The translations under genes were made by a program, and so were the position numbers. From Anabaena azotica FACHB-119 (lineage in GTDB: Bacteria; Cyanobacteriota; Cyanobacteriia; Cyanobacteriales; Nostocaceae): 64,000 nt of DNA. Every line of letters starts with the position of its first letter. The stretch's first letter is position 1. The notes below the pieces were generated by a model. That model did no database searches. It saw nothing but the letters and a program-made list of their open reading frames with translations, and had not been told where the DNA came from. This document shows positions 56,132 through 64,000 of the stretch, piece by piece. The DNA is taken from contig NZ_JACJSG010000032.1 in assembly GCF_014697625.1 (NCBI RefSeq), positions 1 to 64,000 on the forward strand, read 5' to 3'.

Positions 56132-57871
56132 TTGGTAAATCGTGCTTCTGCGGTTCACTGCATAAATCCTGACTGTAAACGTCCCTATCCCCAACCCTGG
56201 GGTAACAAGTTTTGTAACAACTGTGGCGCGGTGCTAAAGTTGTTAGATCGTTATGTCCCGCTACAAAGCTTGGGCGCGGGAGGATTTGCCCAAATTTATA
56301 CAGTGTGGGATGAGAAGACCGATACTGAAAAAGTGTTAAAGGTGTTGATAGAAGATTCGCCTAAAGCACTGGAATTATTTACCCAAGAAGCTGAGGTTTT
56401 AGTCAGGTTACGTCATCCGGGTGTGCCTAAAGTTGAGGCTGATGGGCATTTTCAAGTTAATTTATCGAATCCCAAGCCGCGCCAATTACCATGCTTGGTA
56501 ATGGAAAAAATTAACGGCCCTACCTTGGAAGAAATTTTAAATCAACATCCCCAAGGATGCACAGAAGATTTGGTATTAAACTGGCTAACCCAAGCTGTCA
56601 AGATTCTGCAAGAATTACATAAGCATCAAATTATACATCGTGATATTAAACCTTCTAATTTAATGTTACGCAGTCCCTCGCCTAGTGTCCTGACATCTCC
56701 AGGGGGGACGGGTTGGGAACAATTAGTTTTGATTGATTTTGGGGGAGCGAAACAATTTAATTCAGCCAGACAGCGCCAAGAGTCGAGTTCGACAAGATTA
56801 TTTTCTTCTGGTTACAGTCCACCAGAACAAGTGACGGGGGGAAACATCAGCCCATCGGTTGATTTTTACGCCCTTGGTCGGACGATGATTGAATTACTCA
56901 CAGGTAGGTATCCACCAGATTTGGAAGATCCGCAGACGGGGGTTTTGCAGTGGCGTAATCGAGTTAATGTTAGACCTGCGTTAGCAGATTTGTTGGATGA
57001 GATGGTGCAAGAGGATGTGCGATCGCGCCCCGCTAATGCTGCTATCATCCAAAAACGGTTAGCCAAAATTAATCAACCCTCGTCAGGAAAAAATAGTCCC
57101 CAACCAGTTTTAACACAAATTTCCCAGCAACTTAGGCTACTGGGTCAAGCTGCTGACCAAGCTTTCAGCAACTTAGGACAAATCATCGGCAAAATCCTAC
57201 GCTGGACTGTTCAAACAATCTTTCAAATTATCAAAGCTTGTTCTTTAACAATTTGGGCAATGCTGTTAACTGGTCTTGGTGCTGGCGCTGGGACGATCGC
57301 TGGATTTATTTTGGCATATCAGACGAACTTAGGCGATCGCTTAATTGAATTTATCATCACTCAATTACCCCAATTTATACCTGAGCCTGACTCAGGATTG
57401 GGTTTAGAAATAATCATATTTGCCGCCGCCGGTTTAGGTACAGCTTGGGGTCTGACCGCATCCGGGTCTTTTGCCCAACGACGACGGTTTTTAGTCGCCT
57501 CAGTCATGGGTATAATTAGCTATGCTTTTGCTTGGTTATTATGGCAAGTAATCACCTCCAACACCTCTGAAGGAGAGGGTTTGGTAAGTGCAACCGCCAT
57601 AGCCGTATTTTTGCTATCCCTCAGTATGGGTTTCCGTAGCCATCATATAGTTTATGCCATTATTGGCTCATTGGGAACGGCGATCGTTGTAGCAATTCTG
57701 ATATTTTTAGGGTTTCCGCCTAATATATTACAAATTTCTAGTCGTAACCTTTGGTCAGATTTATCTTTACCTATTGCCTTTTTTAGTTCTGTTGGTATTT
57801 TGATGAGCTTTTGGTTAGGTATAAGTTACTACCTTGTTGTGCCAGGATTACGTTTTTTGGGTTGGCGGTAG
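56132..57871 (+). CDS. zinc-ribbon Ser/Thr protein kinase with membrane domain
   Basis: A 579-residue Hanks-type kinase. It begins with a zinc-ribbon (CINPDCKRP and CNNCG). The kinase domain (about 40-310) has LGAGGFAQIYTVWD, VLKVLIED, the HRDIKPSNLML catalytic loop and LIDFGGAKQF. Four or more transmembrane segments follow (ILRWTVQTIFQIIKACSLTI to ILMSFWLGISYYLVV). It would phosphorylate proteins at the inner membrane. The frame starts with TTG at 56132; no in-frame ATG lies before the zinc-ribbon, so the start is either this TTG or unrecognised. Confidence 0.87.
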   Translation: MVNRASAVHCINPDCKRPYPQPWGNKFCNNCGAVLKLLDRYVPLQSLGAGGFAQIYTVWDEKTDTEKVLKVLIEDSPKALELFTQEAEVLVRLRHPGVPKVEADGHFQVNLSNPKPRQLPCLVMEKINGPTLEEILNQHPQGCTEDLVLNWLTQAVKILQELHKHQIIHRDIKPSNLMLRSPSPSVLTSPGGTGWEQLVLIDFGGAKQFNSARQRQESSSTRLFSSGYSPPEQVTGGNISPSVDFYALGRTMIELLTGRYPPDLEDPQTGVLQWRNRVNVRPALADLLDEMVQEDVRSRPANAAIIQKRLAKINQPSSGKNSPQPVLTQISQQLRLLGQAADQAFSNLGQIIGKILRWTVQTIFQIIKACSLTIWAMLLTGLGAGAGTIAGFILAYQTNLGDRLIEFIITQLPQFIPEPDSGLGLEIIIFAAAGLGTAWGLTASGSFAQRRRFLVASVMGIISYAFAWLLWQVITSNTSEGEGLVSATAIAVFLLSLSMGFRSHHIVYAIIGSLGTAIVVAILIFLGFPPNILQISSRNLWSDLSLPIAFFSSVGILMSFWLGISYYLVVPGLRFLGWR

Positions 57872-57938
57872 GTTGGGGACTGGGGATTGGGAGAATGTAA
57901 TTCACGGCTATACAAACAAAGTCCGCCTACATAGTTTC

Positions 57939-58046
57939 GACTTCTTGCATAAATCTTTTTTGTCTCACGCATTCGCGTAGCGTCTCGTAGAGAAGGCGCA
58001 GAGACGCAAAGAAAAGAACGCTAAGAATGACTTTTGCAAGAGGTCT
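57939..58046. repeat. family E palindromic element, second copy
   Basis: It runs from GACTTCTTGCATAAATC to GACTTTTGCAAGAGGTCT, inverted relative to 17849-17958 and almost identical inside (TTCGCGTAGCGTCTCGTAGA). Confidence 0.75.
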
Positions 58047-58064
58047 TTTGACGTTTTTATGAAA

Positions 58065-58100
58065 GTACGTCAAGATTGACATACGTTATTTTTGACGTAC
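58065..58100. promoter_or_regulatory. inverted repeat GTACGTCAA...TTGACGTAC
   Basis: A perfect 9-bp inverted repeat spaced by 18 bases, with a further half-site TTGACATACG between. It lies 22 bases upstream of the first ATPase gene and could be an operator. The binding protein is unknown. Confidence 0.4.
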
Positions 58101-58121
58101 ATTGGTTTTGACTTATAAAGT

Positions 58122-59321
58122 ATGGCAGTACAACAGAGATTAAGGGCTAATCCTGGGGGAGAAATAGCTCCGGCTGAGGTATTTGGGCGGGATAGATTAA
58201 TACAAGGTTTGTGGCGGGTACTGGAACGGCAGAGTCTTGTCTTGAGCGCAGAGAGGCGGATGGGCAAAACTTGTGTTGTCAAAAAAATGACTAAGGAAGG
58301 GAAGGCGAATTATTTAACTGTATATCGTGATTTGGAAGGGGTGCGATCGCCTATAGAATTTGTAGAGATCATCTTCCAAGATGTCGAGTCTCACTTAAGC
58401 AGTGTTAAGCGGTTGGCGACGGGGACAAGAAAATTATTAACGGAACTTGGTGGTACAGAAATTGCCGGGATGATCAAGTTCCCTGAAGTCGATGCAGCGC
58501 ATTGGAAAAAGTTATTAATGACGATGGCGGAAGATTTGGTGAAGCAGCTAGATAACCAAAAGCTGACTATGGTGTTTTTTTGGGATGAAATGCCCTTGAT
58601 GCTGTACAACATTAAAAACAGACAGGGTGAAGATGCAGCAATGGAAGTGTTGGATGCTTTGCGTTCACTGCGGCAGATGTTCCCACAGTTGCGGATGGTG
58701 TTTACTGGTTCTATTGGACTGCATAATGTGCTGACTGGGTTGAAACGTGCAGGTTATGCTAACGACCCCACCAACGACATGAACAAGCAGGATGTCCCAC
58801 CCTTGGCGCTGGCGGATGCGGAAGAGTTAGCTTATCGGTTACTGGCTGGGGAAGGTATTGTCAGTATAGATGGTAGGGGAACAGCGAAGGCGATCGCAAA
58901 AAGCGTTGATGGAATGCCTTACTTTATCCATCATATTATTGACCAATTGTTCACACAAAACAGCAATGCCAGCGCGGAGAAAGTAGAGGAAATTGTTAGC
59001 AACTATCTCATTGACCCCAATGACCCTTGGCATTTACGCTATTACAGTGAACGCATAGATGTTTATTACCCAAATGAGCAAAAACCCCTAGCGTTAGCAA
59101 TATTAGATATTTTGGCTGTTACCCAGCAGCCTTTACCATTTGAGGATTTATTTAATCAGTTACACAGCCACATTGATAACCCTGACAAAGAACAGACACG
59201 TAGCGTTTTAACTCTACTGGAATGCGACCATTATGTTATTCGCAAACTTGAGGGTGGGTTATGTTTCCGCTTCCCCTTAATTCAGCGTTCCTGGCGACTG
59301 CATAGAGGTTTAGCCGCATGA
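58122..59321 (+). CDS. STAND-like ATPase, first of a pair
   Basis: A 399-residue protein of the archaeal-type ATPase_2/STAND group. An FGRD motif (about 21-24) is followed by Walker A SAERRMGKT (42-50) with an unusual basic loop, and Walker B MVFFWDEMP (150-158). A sensor-like VFTGSIG follows, and then a winged-helix-like region towards the end (LALAILDILAVTQQPLPFED). Such proteins are usually switch ATPases. It overlaps the next gene by four bases (ATGA, 59318-59321), so the two proteins are produced together and may form one complex. Confidence 0.8.
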   Translation: MAVQQRLRANPGGEIAPAEVFGRDRLIQGLWRVLERQSLVLSAERRMGKTCVVKKMTKEGKANYLTVYRDLEGVRSPIEFVEIIFQDVESHLSSVKRLATGTRKLLTELGGTEIAGMIKFPEVDAAHWKKLLMTMAEDLVKQLDNQKLTMVFFWDEMPLMLYNIKNRQGEDAAMEVLDALRSLRQMFPQLRMVFTGSIGLHNVLTGLKRAGYANDPTNDMNKQDVPPLALADAEELAYRLLAGEGIVSIDGRGTAKAIAKSVDGMPYFIHHIIDQLFTQNSNASAEKVEEIVSNYLIDPNDPWHLRYYSERIDVYYPNEQKPLALAILDILAVTQQPLPFEDLFNQLHSHIDNPDKEQTRSVLTLLECDHYVIRKLEGGLCFRFPLIQRSWRLHRGLAA

Positions 59322-62300
59322 AAGATACCTTCCTTTCTCGCTTCACTCCTAGCTTGATGACACCGCAAGCTTTGGAAGATATTTTTGTGCAGCGTCAGGA
59401 GTTAGCAAAGTATATAGTTGAACTCATCCGCGAAAGTGTTTTGACACCATCCAAATACTATACTTTGTTAATTGGGCCTCGTGGTATTGGTAAAACTCAC
59501 TTTGTTTCTTTGGTTTACCATCGTGTTTGTAAGATGGATGATTTACAGCCAAGTTTATTAATAGCTTGGCTGAGAGAAGAAGAATGGGGTGTGACCTCAT
59601 TTTTAGATTTACTGTTGCGAATTTTTCGAGCTTTATTAGAAGAGTATAGAGACGAGAACAAACTGTTACCTGGACTTGTACAAAAGGTAGAAGCACTATA
59701 TCAAATGTCGCCAGAGATAGCGCAAAAGACAGCAGCAGCTATCTTAAAAGAGGTGATAGGAAACCGCACCCTGCTTTTAATGATGGAAAACCTCGATGAA
59801 ATATTCGTTGGGTTAGGAGAAGAGGGACAATTACAACTGCGTGGTTTCTTGCAGGAGAATAGTTGCTGTACGATTTTGGCAACATCGCAAAGTTTGTTTA
59901 ACGGTGTCAAACTTCAGACATCACCGTTTTATGGTTTCTTCCGCATCCGCTATTTAATGGACTTAACAGCAGAGGAAGCAACCGAACTATTAGGGAATAT
60001 TGCCAAACTAGAAGGAAAAACCGACTTAGAAGATTTTATCCACACTCCTAGAGGATGCGATCGCATTCGTGCAGTCCATCACTTAGCAGGTGGTAGTCCC
60101 CGCCTGTATGTGATTTTCTCCGAATTTCTCACCCGCCAGTCATTAGAAGAACTGCAAGAACCCTTCATGGGGATGCTAGATGATTTGACACCATACTATC
60201 AATCCCGGATGCAGTGGCTATCACCGCAGCAAAGAAAAATAGTAGAGATTTTATCAGACTGTCGTTTTGCGCTATCGGTAAAATATATAGCCCAACGCTG
60301 TTTTATTAGTCATCAGACAGCATCCAGCCAACTCAAAGATTTACGAGAGAAGGGTTATGTTAATTCTGAAGCCATAGGGCGTGAGTCATTTTACGAACTG
60401 CAAGAACCACTCATGCGTTTCTGCTTGGAAGTGAAAAAGCAGCGAGGCGAACCGATACGTTTATTTATAGACTTTTTGCGGTTGTGGTATACGCGAGAAG
60501 AATTGCAGCAAAGATTGGGATTGGGATTTAATGATACGAGAAGAAATGAAATCGGGAATGCGGCTGATTCAAATTTCAGTCAAGCATTAATTAATGATTT
60601 TTCGCAGGAAAAAAATTATGGAAAATATCCACAAATATTAGAACCACTACCACCTGATGCTGTAGTAGATAGAGAATATATTCTTAAAGCGTTGGAGGCG
60701 ATGGAAGAAGATGGTGAAGAAAACCCTATATTTGTAGCATATCGACAGGAATGTAAAAATTTAATAGATAATAAAGACTATTTAGGTGCTTTGCAATATG
60801 CAGAGAAACTTACCGAAAAGCGTGGTCAAGTACAAGATTGGGTTTTAAAAGCGGATTGTTTAAATGGACTTGAACGCTATGAGGATACTTTAGTTGCTTT
60901 AAGCAAAGCCATTGAACTTGACCCTAATGATGCTTGGGCTTGGGCAATTCGAGGAAATGTACTCGACAATCTCAATCGTTATGAGGAAGCTTTAGCATCC
61001 TGTGACAAAGCCATTGAACTTGACCCTAATGATACTTGGGCTTGGGCAATTCGAGGAAATGTACTCGACAATCTCAATCGTTATGAGGAAGCTTTAGCAT
61101 CCTGTGACAAAGCCATTGAACTTGACCCTAGTGATGCTTGGGCTTGGGCAAGGCGAGGAAATGCACTTGGTAATCTCAAACTTTATGAGGAAGCTTTAGC
61201 ATCCTGTAACAAAGCCATTGAACTTAACCCTAATTATGCTTGGGCTTGGGTAAACAGAGCCTGGCTATTGGACAATCTTAAACGTCATGAGGAAGCTTTA
61301 GCATCCTGTAACAAAGCCATTGAACTTCACCCTAATTATGCTTGGGCTTGGACAAGGCGAGGAAATGCACTTGGCAATCTCAAACGTTATGAGGAAGCTT
61401 TAGCATCCTGCGATAAAGCCATTGAACTTCACCCTAATTATGCTTGGGCTTGGGTAAACAGAGCTTGGGTAATGGAAAATCTCAATCGTTATCAGGAAGC
61501 TTTAGCATCTTGTGATCAAGCCATTAAACTTAATCCTCATCATGCTTGGGCTTGGGCAAGGCGAGGAAATGTACTTGGCAATCTCAAACGTTATGAAGAA
61601 GCTTTAGCATCTTGTGATAAAGCCATTGAACTTGACCCTAACGATGCTTGGGCTTGGGTAAGGCGAGGAAATACATTTGGTAATCTCAAACATTATGAGG
61701 AAGCTTTAGCATCTTGTGACAAAGCCATTGAAATTGATCCCAATTATGCTTGGGCTTGGGCTGTTCGAGGCCATGCACTTAGTCATGTCAAACGTGATGA
61801 GGAAGCTTTAGCATCCTGCGATAAAGCCATTGAACTTCACCCTAATGATGAATTGGCTTGGGCAAGTCGAGGAAATGCACTTGGCAATCTCAAACGTTAT
61901 GAGGAAGCTTTAGCATCTTATAACAAAGCCATTGAACTTGATACTAATAATGAATTGGCTTGGCTAGACCGAAGTTGGACATTAATTAACCTTGAACGCT
62001 ATCAACAAGCTTTGGAATCTTGCGACCAAATCATCTCTTTTGGAGAGAGAGATGATTGTGTTTTAACCAACCGCGCTATTTCTCTTATGGGGTTGCAACG
62101 TTGGGAAGAAGGGGTAACAGCTATGGAAGATGCTCTGCAAAATCTTGAAGAAGGGGAGGAAGCATCTACAGAGGACACAGAAATCATCTGCCGGATTTTG
62201 TTTGCAAATACTCAGGATGCACTGACATGGAAAACCCTGATTAAAATTCTGCTAGAACTATTTAGCAAGTATCAAGTTATTCCCGCATTATCTCAGGGTC

Positions 62301-62530
62301 TAGTACGCAGCATCCCCGCCTTAATGTCCGAAAAGGTGAGCGATGAAGTTGTGCAATTATGGCTCGAAGTGTGGCAGGAGTTGGCGGGAGGGCTTGCAGG
62401 CTGCCAAATTGCCCTGGGCTTGCTGAATGCTGCTGTGCGCTATCGGTTGACAAAAGGCGATCGCCGCACTCTACTAGAACTACCCATTGAACAACGCAAC
62501 CTGTTAAAACCCCTACTCGGACTAGAATAA
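59318..62530 (+). CDS. STAND-like ATPase with C-terminal TPR array
   Basis: A 1070-residue protein. The ATPase domain has Walker A GPRGIGKTH (53-61), Walker B LLLMMENLDEIF (152-163) and sensor ILATSQSLFNG, followed by a winged helix (about 300-350). From about residue 500 to 900 come about 12 TPR units of 34 residues (consensus AWAWARRGNALGNLKRYEEA, then CDKAIELDPND). Several of these are nearly identical at DNA level. The C-terminal 160 residues lie outside the repeats. The layout suggests nucleotide-dependent assembly with TPRs as sensor. It could work as a conflict or signalling module with the ATPase before it. Confidence 0.85.
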   Translation: MKDTFLSRFTPSLMTPQALEDIFVQRQELAKYIVELIRESVLTPSKYYTLLIGPRGIGKTHFVSLVYHRVCKMDDLQPSLLIAWLREEEWGVTSFLDLLLRIFRALLEEYRDENKLLPGLVQKVEALYQMSPEIAQKTAAAILKEVIGNRTLLLMMENLDEIFVGLGEEGQLQLRGFLQENSCCTILATSQSLFNGVKLQTSPFYGFFRIRYLMDLTAEEATELLGNIAKLEGKTDLEDFIHTPRGCDRIRAVHHLAGGSPRLYVIFSEFLTRQSLEELQEPFMGMLDDLTPYYQSRMQWLSPQQRKIVEILSDCRFALSVKYIAQRCFISHQTASSQLKDLREKGYVNSEAIGRESFYELQEPLMRFCLEVKKQRGEPIRLFIDFLRLWYTREELQQRLGLGFNDTRRNEIGNAADSNFSQALINDFSQEKNYGKYPQILEPLPPDAVVDREYILKALEAMEEDGEENPIFVAYRQECKNLIDNKDYLGALQYAEKLTEKRGQVQDWVLKADCLNGLERYEDTLVALSKAIELDPNDAWAWAIRGNVLDNLNRYEEALASCDKAIELDPNDTWAWAIRGNVLDNLNRYEEALASCDKAIELDPSDAWAWARRGNALGNLKLYEEALASCNKAIELNPNYAWAWVNRAWLLDNLKRHEEALASCNKAIELHPNYAWAWTRRGNALGNLKRYEEALASCDKAIELHPNYAWAWVNRAWVMENLNRYQEALASCDQAIKLNPHHAWAWARRGNVLGNLKRYEEALASCDKAIELDPNDAWAWVRRGNTFGNLKHYEEALASCDKAIEIDPNYAWAWAVRGHALSHVKRDEEALASCDKAIELHPNDELAWASRGNALGNLKRYEEALASYNKAIELDTNNELAWLDRSWTLINLERYQQALESCDQIISFGERDDCVLTNRAISLMGLQRWEEGVTAMEDALQNLEEGEEASTEDTEIICRILFANTQDALTWKTLIKILLELFSKYQVIPALSQGLVRSIPALMSEKVSDEVVQLWLEVWQELAGGLAGCQIALGLLNAAVRYRLTKGDRRTLLELPIEQRNLLKPLLGLE
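60930..62010 (+). repeat. 102-bp coding repeats (TPR array)
   Basis: Eleven full AWAW/ELAW-type units of 102 bases each lie in tandem. The first two differ by few bases, and most share GAGGAAGCTTTAGCATC. This points to recent amplification or gene conversion. Confidence 0.8.
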
Positions 62531-62559
62531 CCACCCACTCGCCATTCCCCAAATTAATA

Positions 62560-62598
62560 CCCCCTGACGGGCGATAATTACCTAGTCAGGGGGCTTTT
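62560..62598 (+). terminator. factor-independent terminator of the twin ATPase operon
   Basis: The perfect 9-bp stem CCCCCTGAC/GTCAGGGGG (62560-62568 with 62585-62593) is followed by CTTTT, about 30 bases after the stop codon. Confidence 0.8.
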
Positions 62599-62834
62599 AT
62601 AGGTGGTAGACTATAATTGGTTCTGTATATTTACTTTACGCTTTGATTCTAAAACCTAGACACCTGTTTGACTACTGTAATTACCACAATTTATAGTAAT
62701 TTTATAGGTTCTTCACCACCGCTTCATTCTCGTTAATATACTGAGATAATCATTAACCCAAATGTGATAATCACTCCCACCCTGATTTGTCATCCCCAAC
62801 AGCACTGACAGCCTTTTTTGCTGAGATGTAGCAC

Positions 62835-63015
62835 TTGAATTTTCGCATCATGGGGAAAAGCTAACGCCAGACCTAACCCCCCAGCCCCCTTCCCTACAAG
62901 GGAAGGGGGAGAAATCAAAGTCATCTTAAGGGCAAGGTGGTTTTAATAACCCAAAAAAATGATAACTGTGTTTCAAAGCCTCTCCCCCCGTGGGGGAGAG
63001 GTTTGGAGAGGGGTC
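62835..63015. repeat. family A element, degenerate copy with insert
   Basis: It matches the reverse of the 3944-4089 element from near its left end (GGAAAAGCTAACGCCAGACC) to GGTTTGGAGAGGGGTC, but lacks the right terminal repeat. A 58-bp segment (62921-62978) interrupts it between two TCAAAG repeats. Confidence 0.65.
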
Positions 63016-63182
63016 AAAATCTCTCCTACAAAACGAGAAATCAAATATACTTCCTTCATCTAACAACAAATCTCCCCAGTCCCCAGTCCCCAGTCCCCAA
63101 TACCCAAACTTATATTGCGATCGCGAACATAACAAACGCCCCAGGCCGTAGACTGACATTAGATTGCATTATCGAATAGGAT

Positions 63183-63920
63183 ATGTCACTAACTTCCATT
63201 CCCTCGCTACGTGAGCAACAACATCCCCTCATTCGCCAACTAGCGGACTGTATCGAAGCAGTTTGGCATCAACATTTGGATTTGTCGCCTTACCATTTGC
63301 CTGCTGAGTTGGGGTATGTGGAAGGGAGACTAGAGGGTGAAAAACTGACGATTGAAAACCGTTGCTATCAAACACCCCAGTTTCGCAAGATGCACTTGGA
63401 ATTAGCCAAAGTGGGAAATATGCTTGACATTCTGCACTGTGTTATGTTTCCCCGTCCAGAATATGACCTACCGATGTTTGGCTGTGATTTAGTTGGGGGT
63501 AGGGGTCAAATTAGTGCGGCGATCGCTGACCTTTCTCCTGTACACTTAGACCGTACCCTACCTGAGTCCTATAATTCTGCGCTGTCAAATCTCCAGCCAG
63601 TAAATTTTTCCCAGCCGCGAGAATTACCAGAATGGGGACATATTTTCTCTGAGTTTTGTATTTTTATCCGTCCCAGTTCCCCGGAAGAAGAAACCATGTT
63701 TTTGGGAAGGGTGCGGGAGTTTTTGGAAGTACATTGTCAAAATGCGATCGCCGCTACTCCCGTTTCCCCAGAACAAACACAGCAAATTCTCGCCGGACAA
63801 CACAACTACTGTACCAAACAGCAACAAAACGACAAAACTCGCAGGGTACTAGAAAAAGCCTTTGGTGCAGAATGGGCAGAACATTACATGACCACGGTGT
63901 TGTTTGATTTACCGCAATAA
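63183..63920 (+). CDS. pcyA: phycocyanobilin:ferredoxin oxidoreductase
   Basis: This 245-residue enzyme reduces biliverdin IX-alpha with electrons from ferredoxin to phycocyanobilin, the chromophore of phycobilisomes and many phytochromes. The sequence has the PcyA pattern: [21 protein letters not shown] near the start (split around LADCIEAVW), [40 protein letters not shown] with the conserved active-site Asp, and the C-terminal [14 protein letters not shown]. Length is typical. It begins right after an ATAGG stretch that could be the ribosome-binding site. It is the clearest marker of a cyanobacterial origin in this window. Confidence 0.95.
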   Translation: MSLTSIPSLREQQHPLIRQLADCIEAVWHQHLDLSPYHLPAELGYVEGRLEGEKLTIENRCYQTPQFRKMHLELAKVGNMLDILHCVMFPRPEYDLPMFGCDLVGGRGQISAAIADLSPVHLDRTLPESYNSALSNLQPVNFSQPRELPEWGHIFSEFCIFIRPSSPEEETMFLGRVREFLEVHCQNAIAATPVSPEQTQQILAGQHNYCTKQQQNDKTRRVLEKAFGAEWAEHYMTTVLFDLPQ

Positions 63921-64000
63921 TTGTCATGAGCAAACGCTAATTGTACATTTTTTCTTGTTGACTGTTAACGGTTGACGGTTGACTCTCAGCCTATACTCAA

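Larger units (their letters stand above)
57872..58121. other. upstream region of the twin ATPase operon
   Basis: It contains a family E element (57939-58046) and a perfect inverted repeat (58065-58100). TTGACG-16-TATAAA (58092-58119) resembles a promoter but sits too close to the ATG at 58122 to serve it normally. Confidence 0.45.
62531..63182. other. intergenic region with terminator and damaged family A copy
   Basis: Besides the terminator at 62560-62598 and the degenerate element at 62835-63015, only CCCCAGTCCCCAGTCCCC-like repeats (about 63070-63100) and a HIP1 site were seen. Frames of up to 80 codons on both strands cover the repeat element and are not credible genes. Confidence 0.6.

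Noticed and set aside
58092-58119. TTGACG-16-TATAAA as promoter of the twin ATPase operon
   Set aside because: It would start transcription at or past the ATG at 58122, and no later start codon fits the protein, so it is probably accidental or only part of the operator.
62926-63179. Frames of 77-80 codons on both strands upstream of pcyA
   Set aside because: Both cover the damaged family A element and CCCCAGTCCC repeats and have no ribosome-binding site or family similarity.

Overview
The window looks like the chromosome of a filamentous, probably heterocyst-forming cyanobacterium of the Nostoc/Anabaena group. The evidence is the many GCGATCGC (HIP1) octamers, a phycobilin biosynthesis gene (pcyA), a tocopherol cyclase, a CbiG-CobJ fusion, a DevBCA-type exporter, an XisI-family gene, and abundant short tandem repeats and small palindromic elements between genes. 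No species was assigned, because no search could be run.

Layout. 0-9.4 kb: a DUF2281/PIN toxin-antitoxin pair, a PfkB sugar kinase, a pentapeptide protein, a small secreted protein, the CbiG-CobJ fusion, a GHKL ATPase with a STAS-like front, tRNA-Arg(CCT) and tocopherol cyclase. 9.5-17.8 kb: a J-domain/TPR protein, a WD40 propeller, a membrane-anchored Pro/Thr-rich protein, tandem metallophosphoesterases, a DUF4332 protein, a TetR regulator, an orphan xisI with the tail of xisH, and an antitoxin with only the tail of its toxin. 18-24 kb: an M16 peptidase pair (one active, one lacking the zinc motif) and tandem MscS channels. 24-35 kb is an accessory region around uvrA: HIRAN protein, frameshifted HipA-like kinase, ParA ATPase and AlbA_2/Schlafen-type protein, all on the minus strand and in line with uvrA, which carries a LexA-type box. 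Behind uvrA, on the other strand, lies an operon of a HEPN-like protein and a double-NTPase 'KGGVGR' protein. 35-41 kb: a HAD phosphatase, a membrane protein and devBCA. 41.7-46 kb: a GFA protein and an overlapping subtilase/NACHT operon. 46-55.4 kb: housekeeping genes (mtnA, a CPA2 antiporter with USP domains, an MBL-fold protein, panD, ppa, folB, a methyltransferase, menD). 55.5-62.6 kb: an XRE gene split by a 146-bp mobile palindrome, a zinc-ribbon Ser/Thr kinase, and an overlapping pair of STAND-like ATPases, the second with about 12 TPRs. pcyA closes the window.

Several unrelated conflict-type or signalling modules sit here as tightly overlapping gene pairs: HEPN-like + KGGVGR NTPase; AlbA_2 + ParA; HipA-like + HIRAN; subtilase + NACHT; ATPase + ATPase-TPR. 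None can be assigned to a named defence system from sequence alone. The strongest candidates for an undescribed system are the HEPN-like/double-NTPase operon and the subtilase/NACHT operon, whose two proteins appear to share an N-terminal motif.

The other theme is small mobile palindromes. At least six families (A-F) can be recognised. Family A is exactly 146 bp in two copies, each flanked by a 10-bp target duplication, and one copy splits an otherwise intact gene. Family F supplies the stop codon of one gene and abuts the start codon of another. Family B forms a perfect 161-bp-period triplet upstream of devB.
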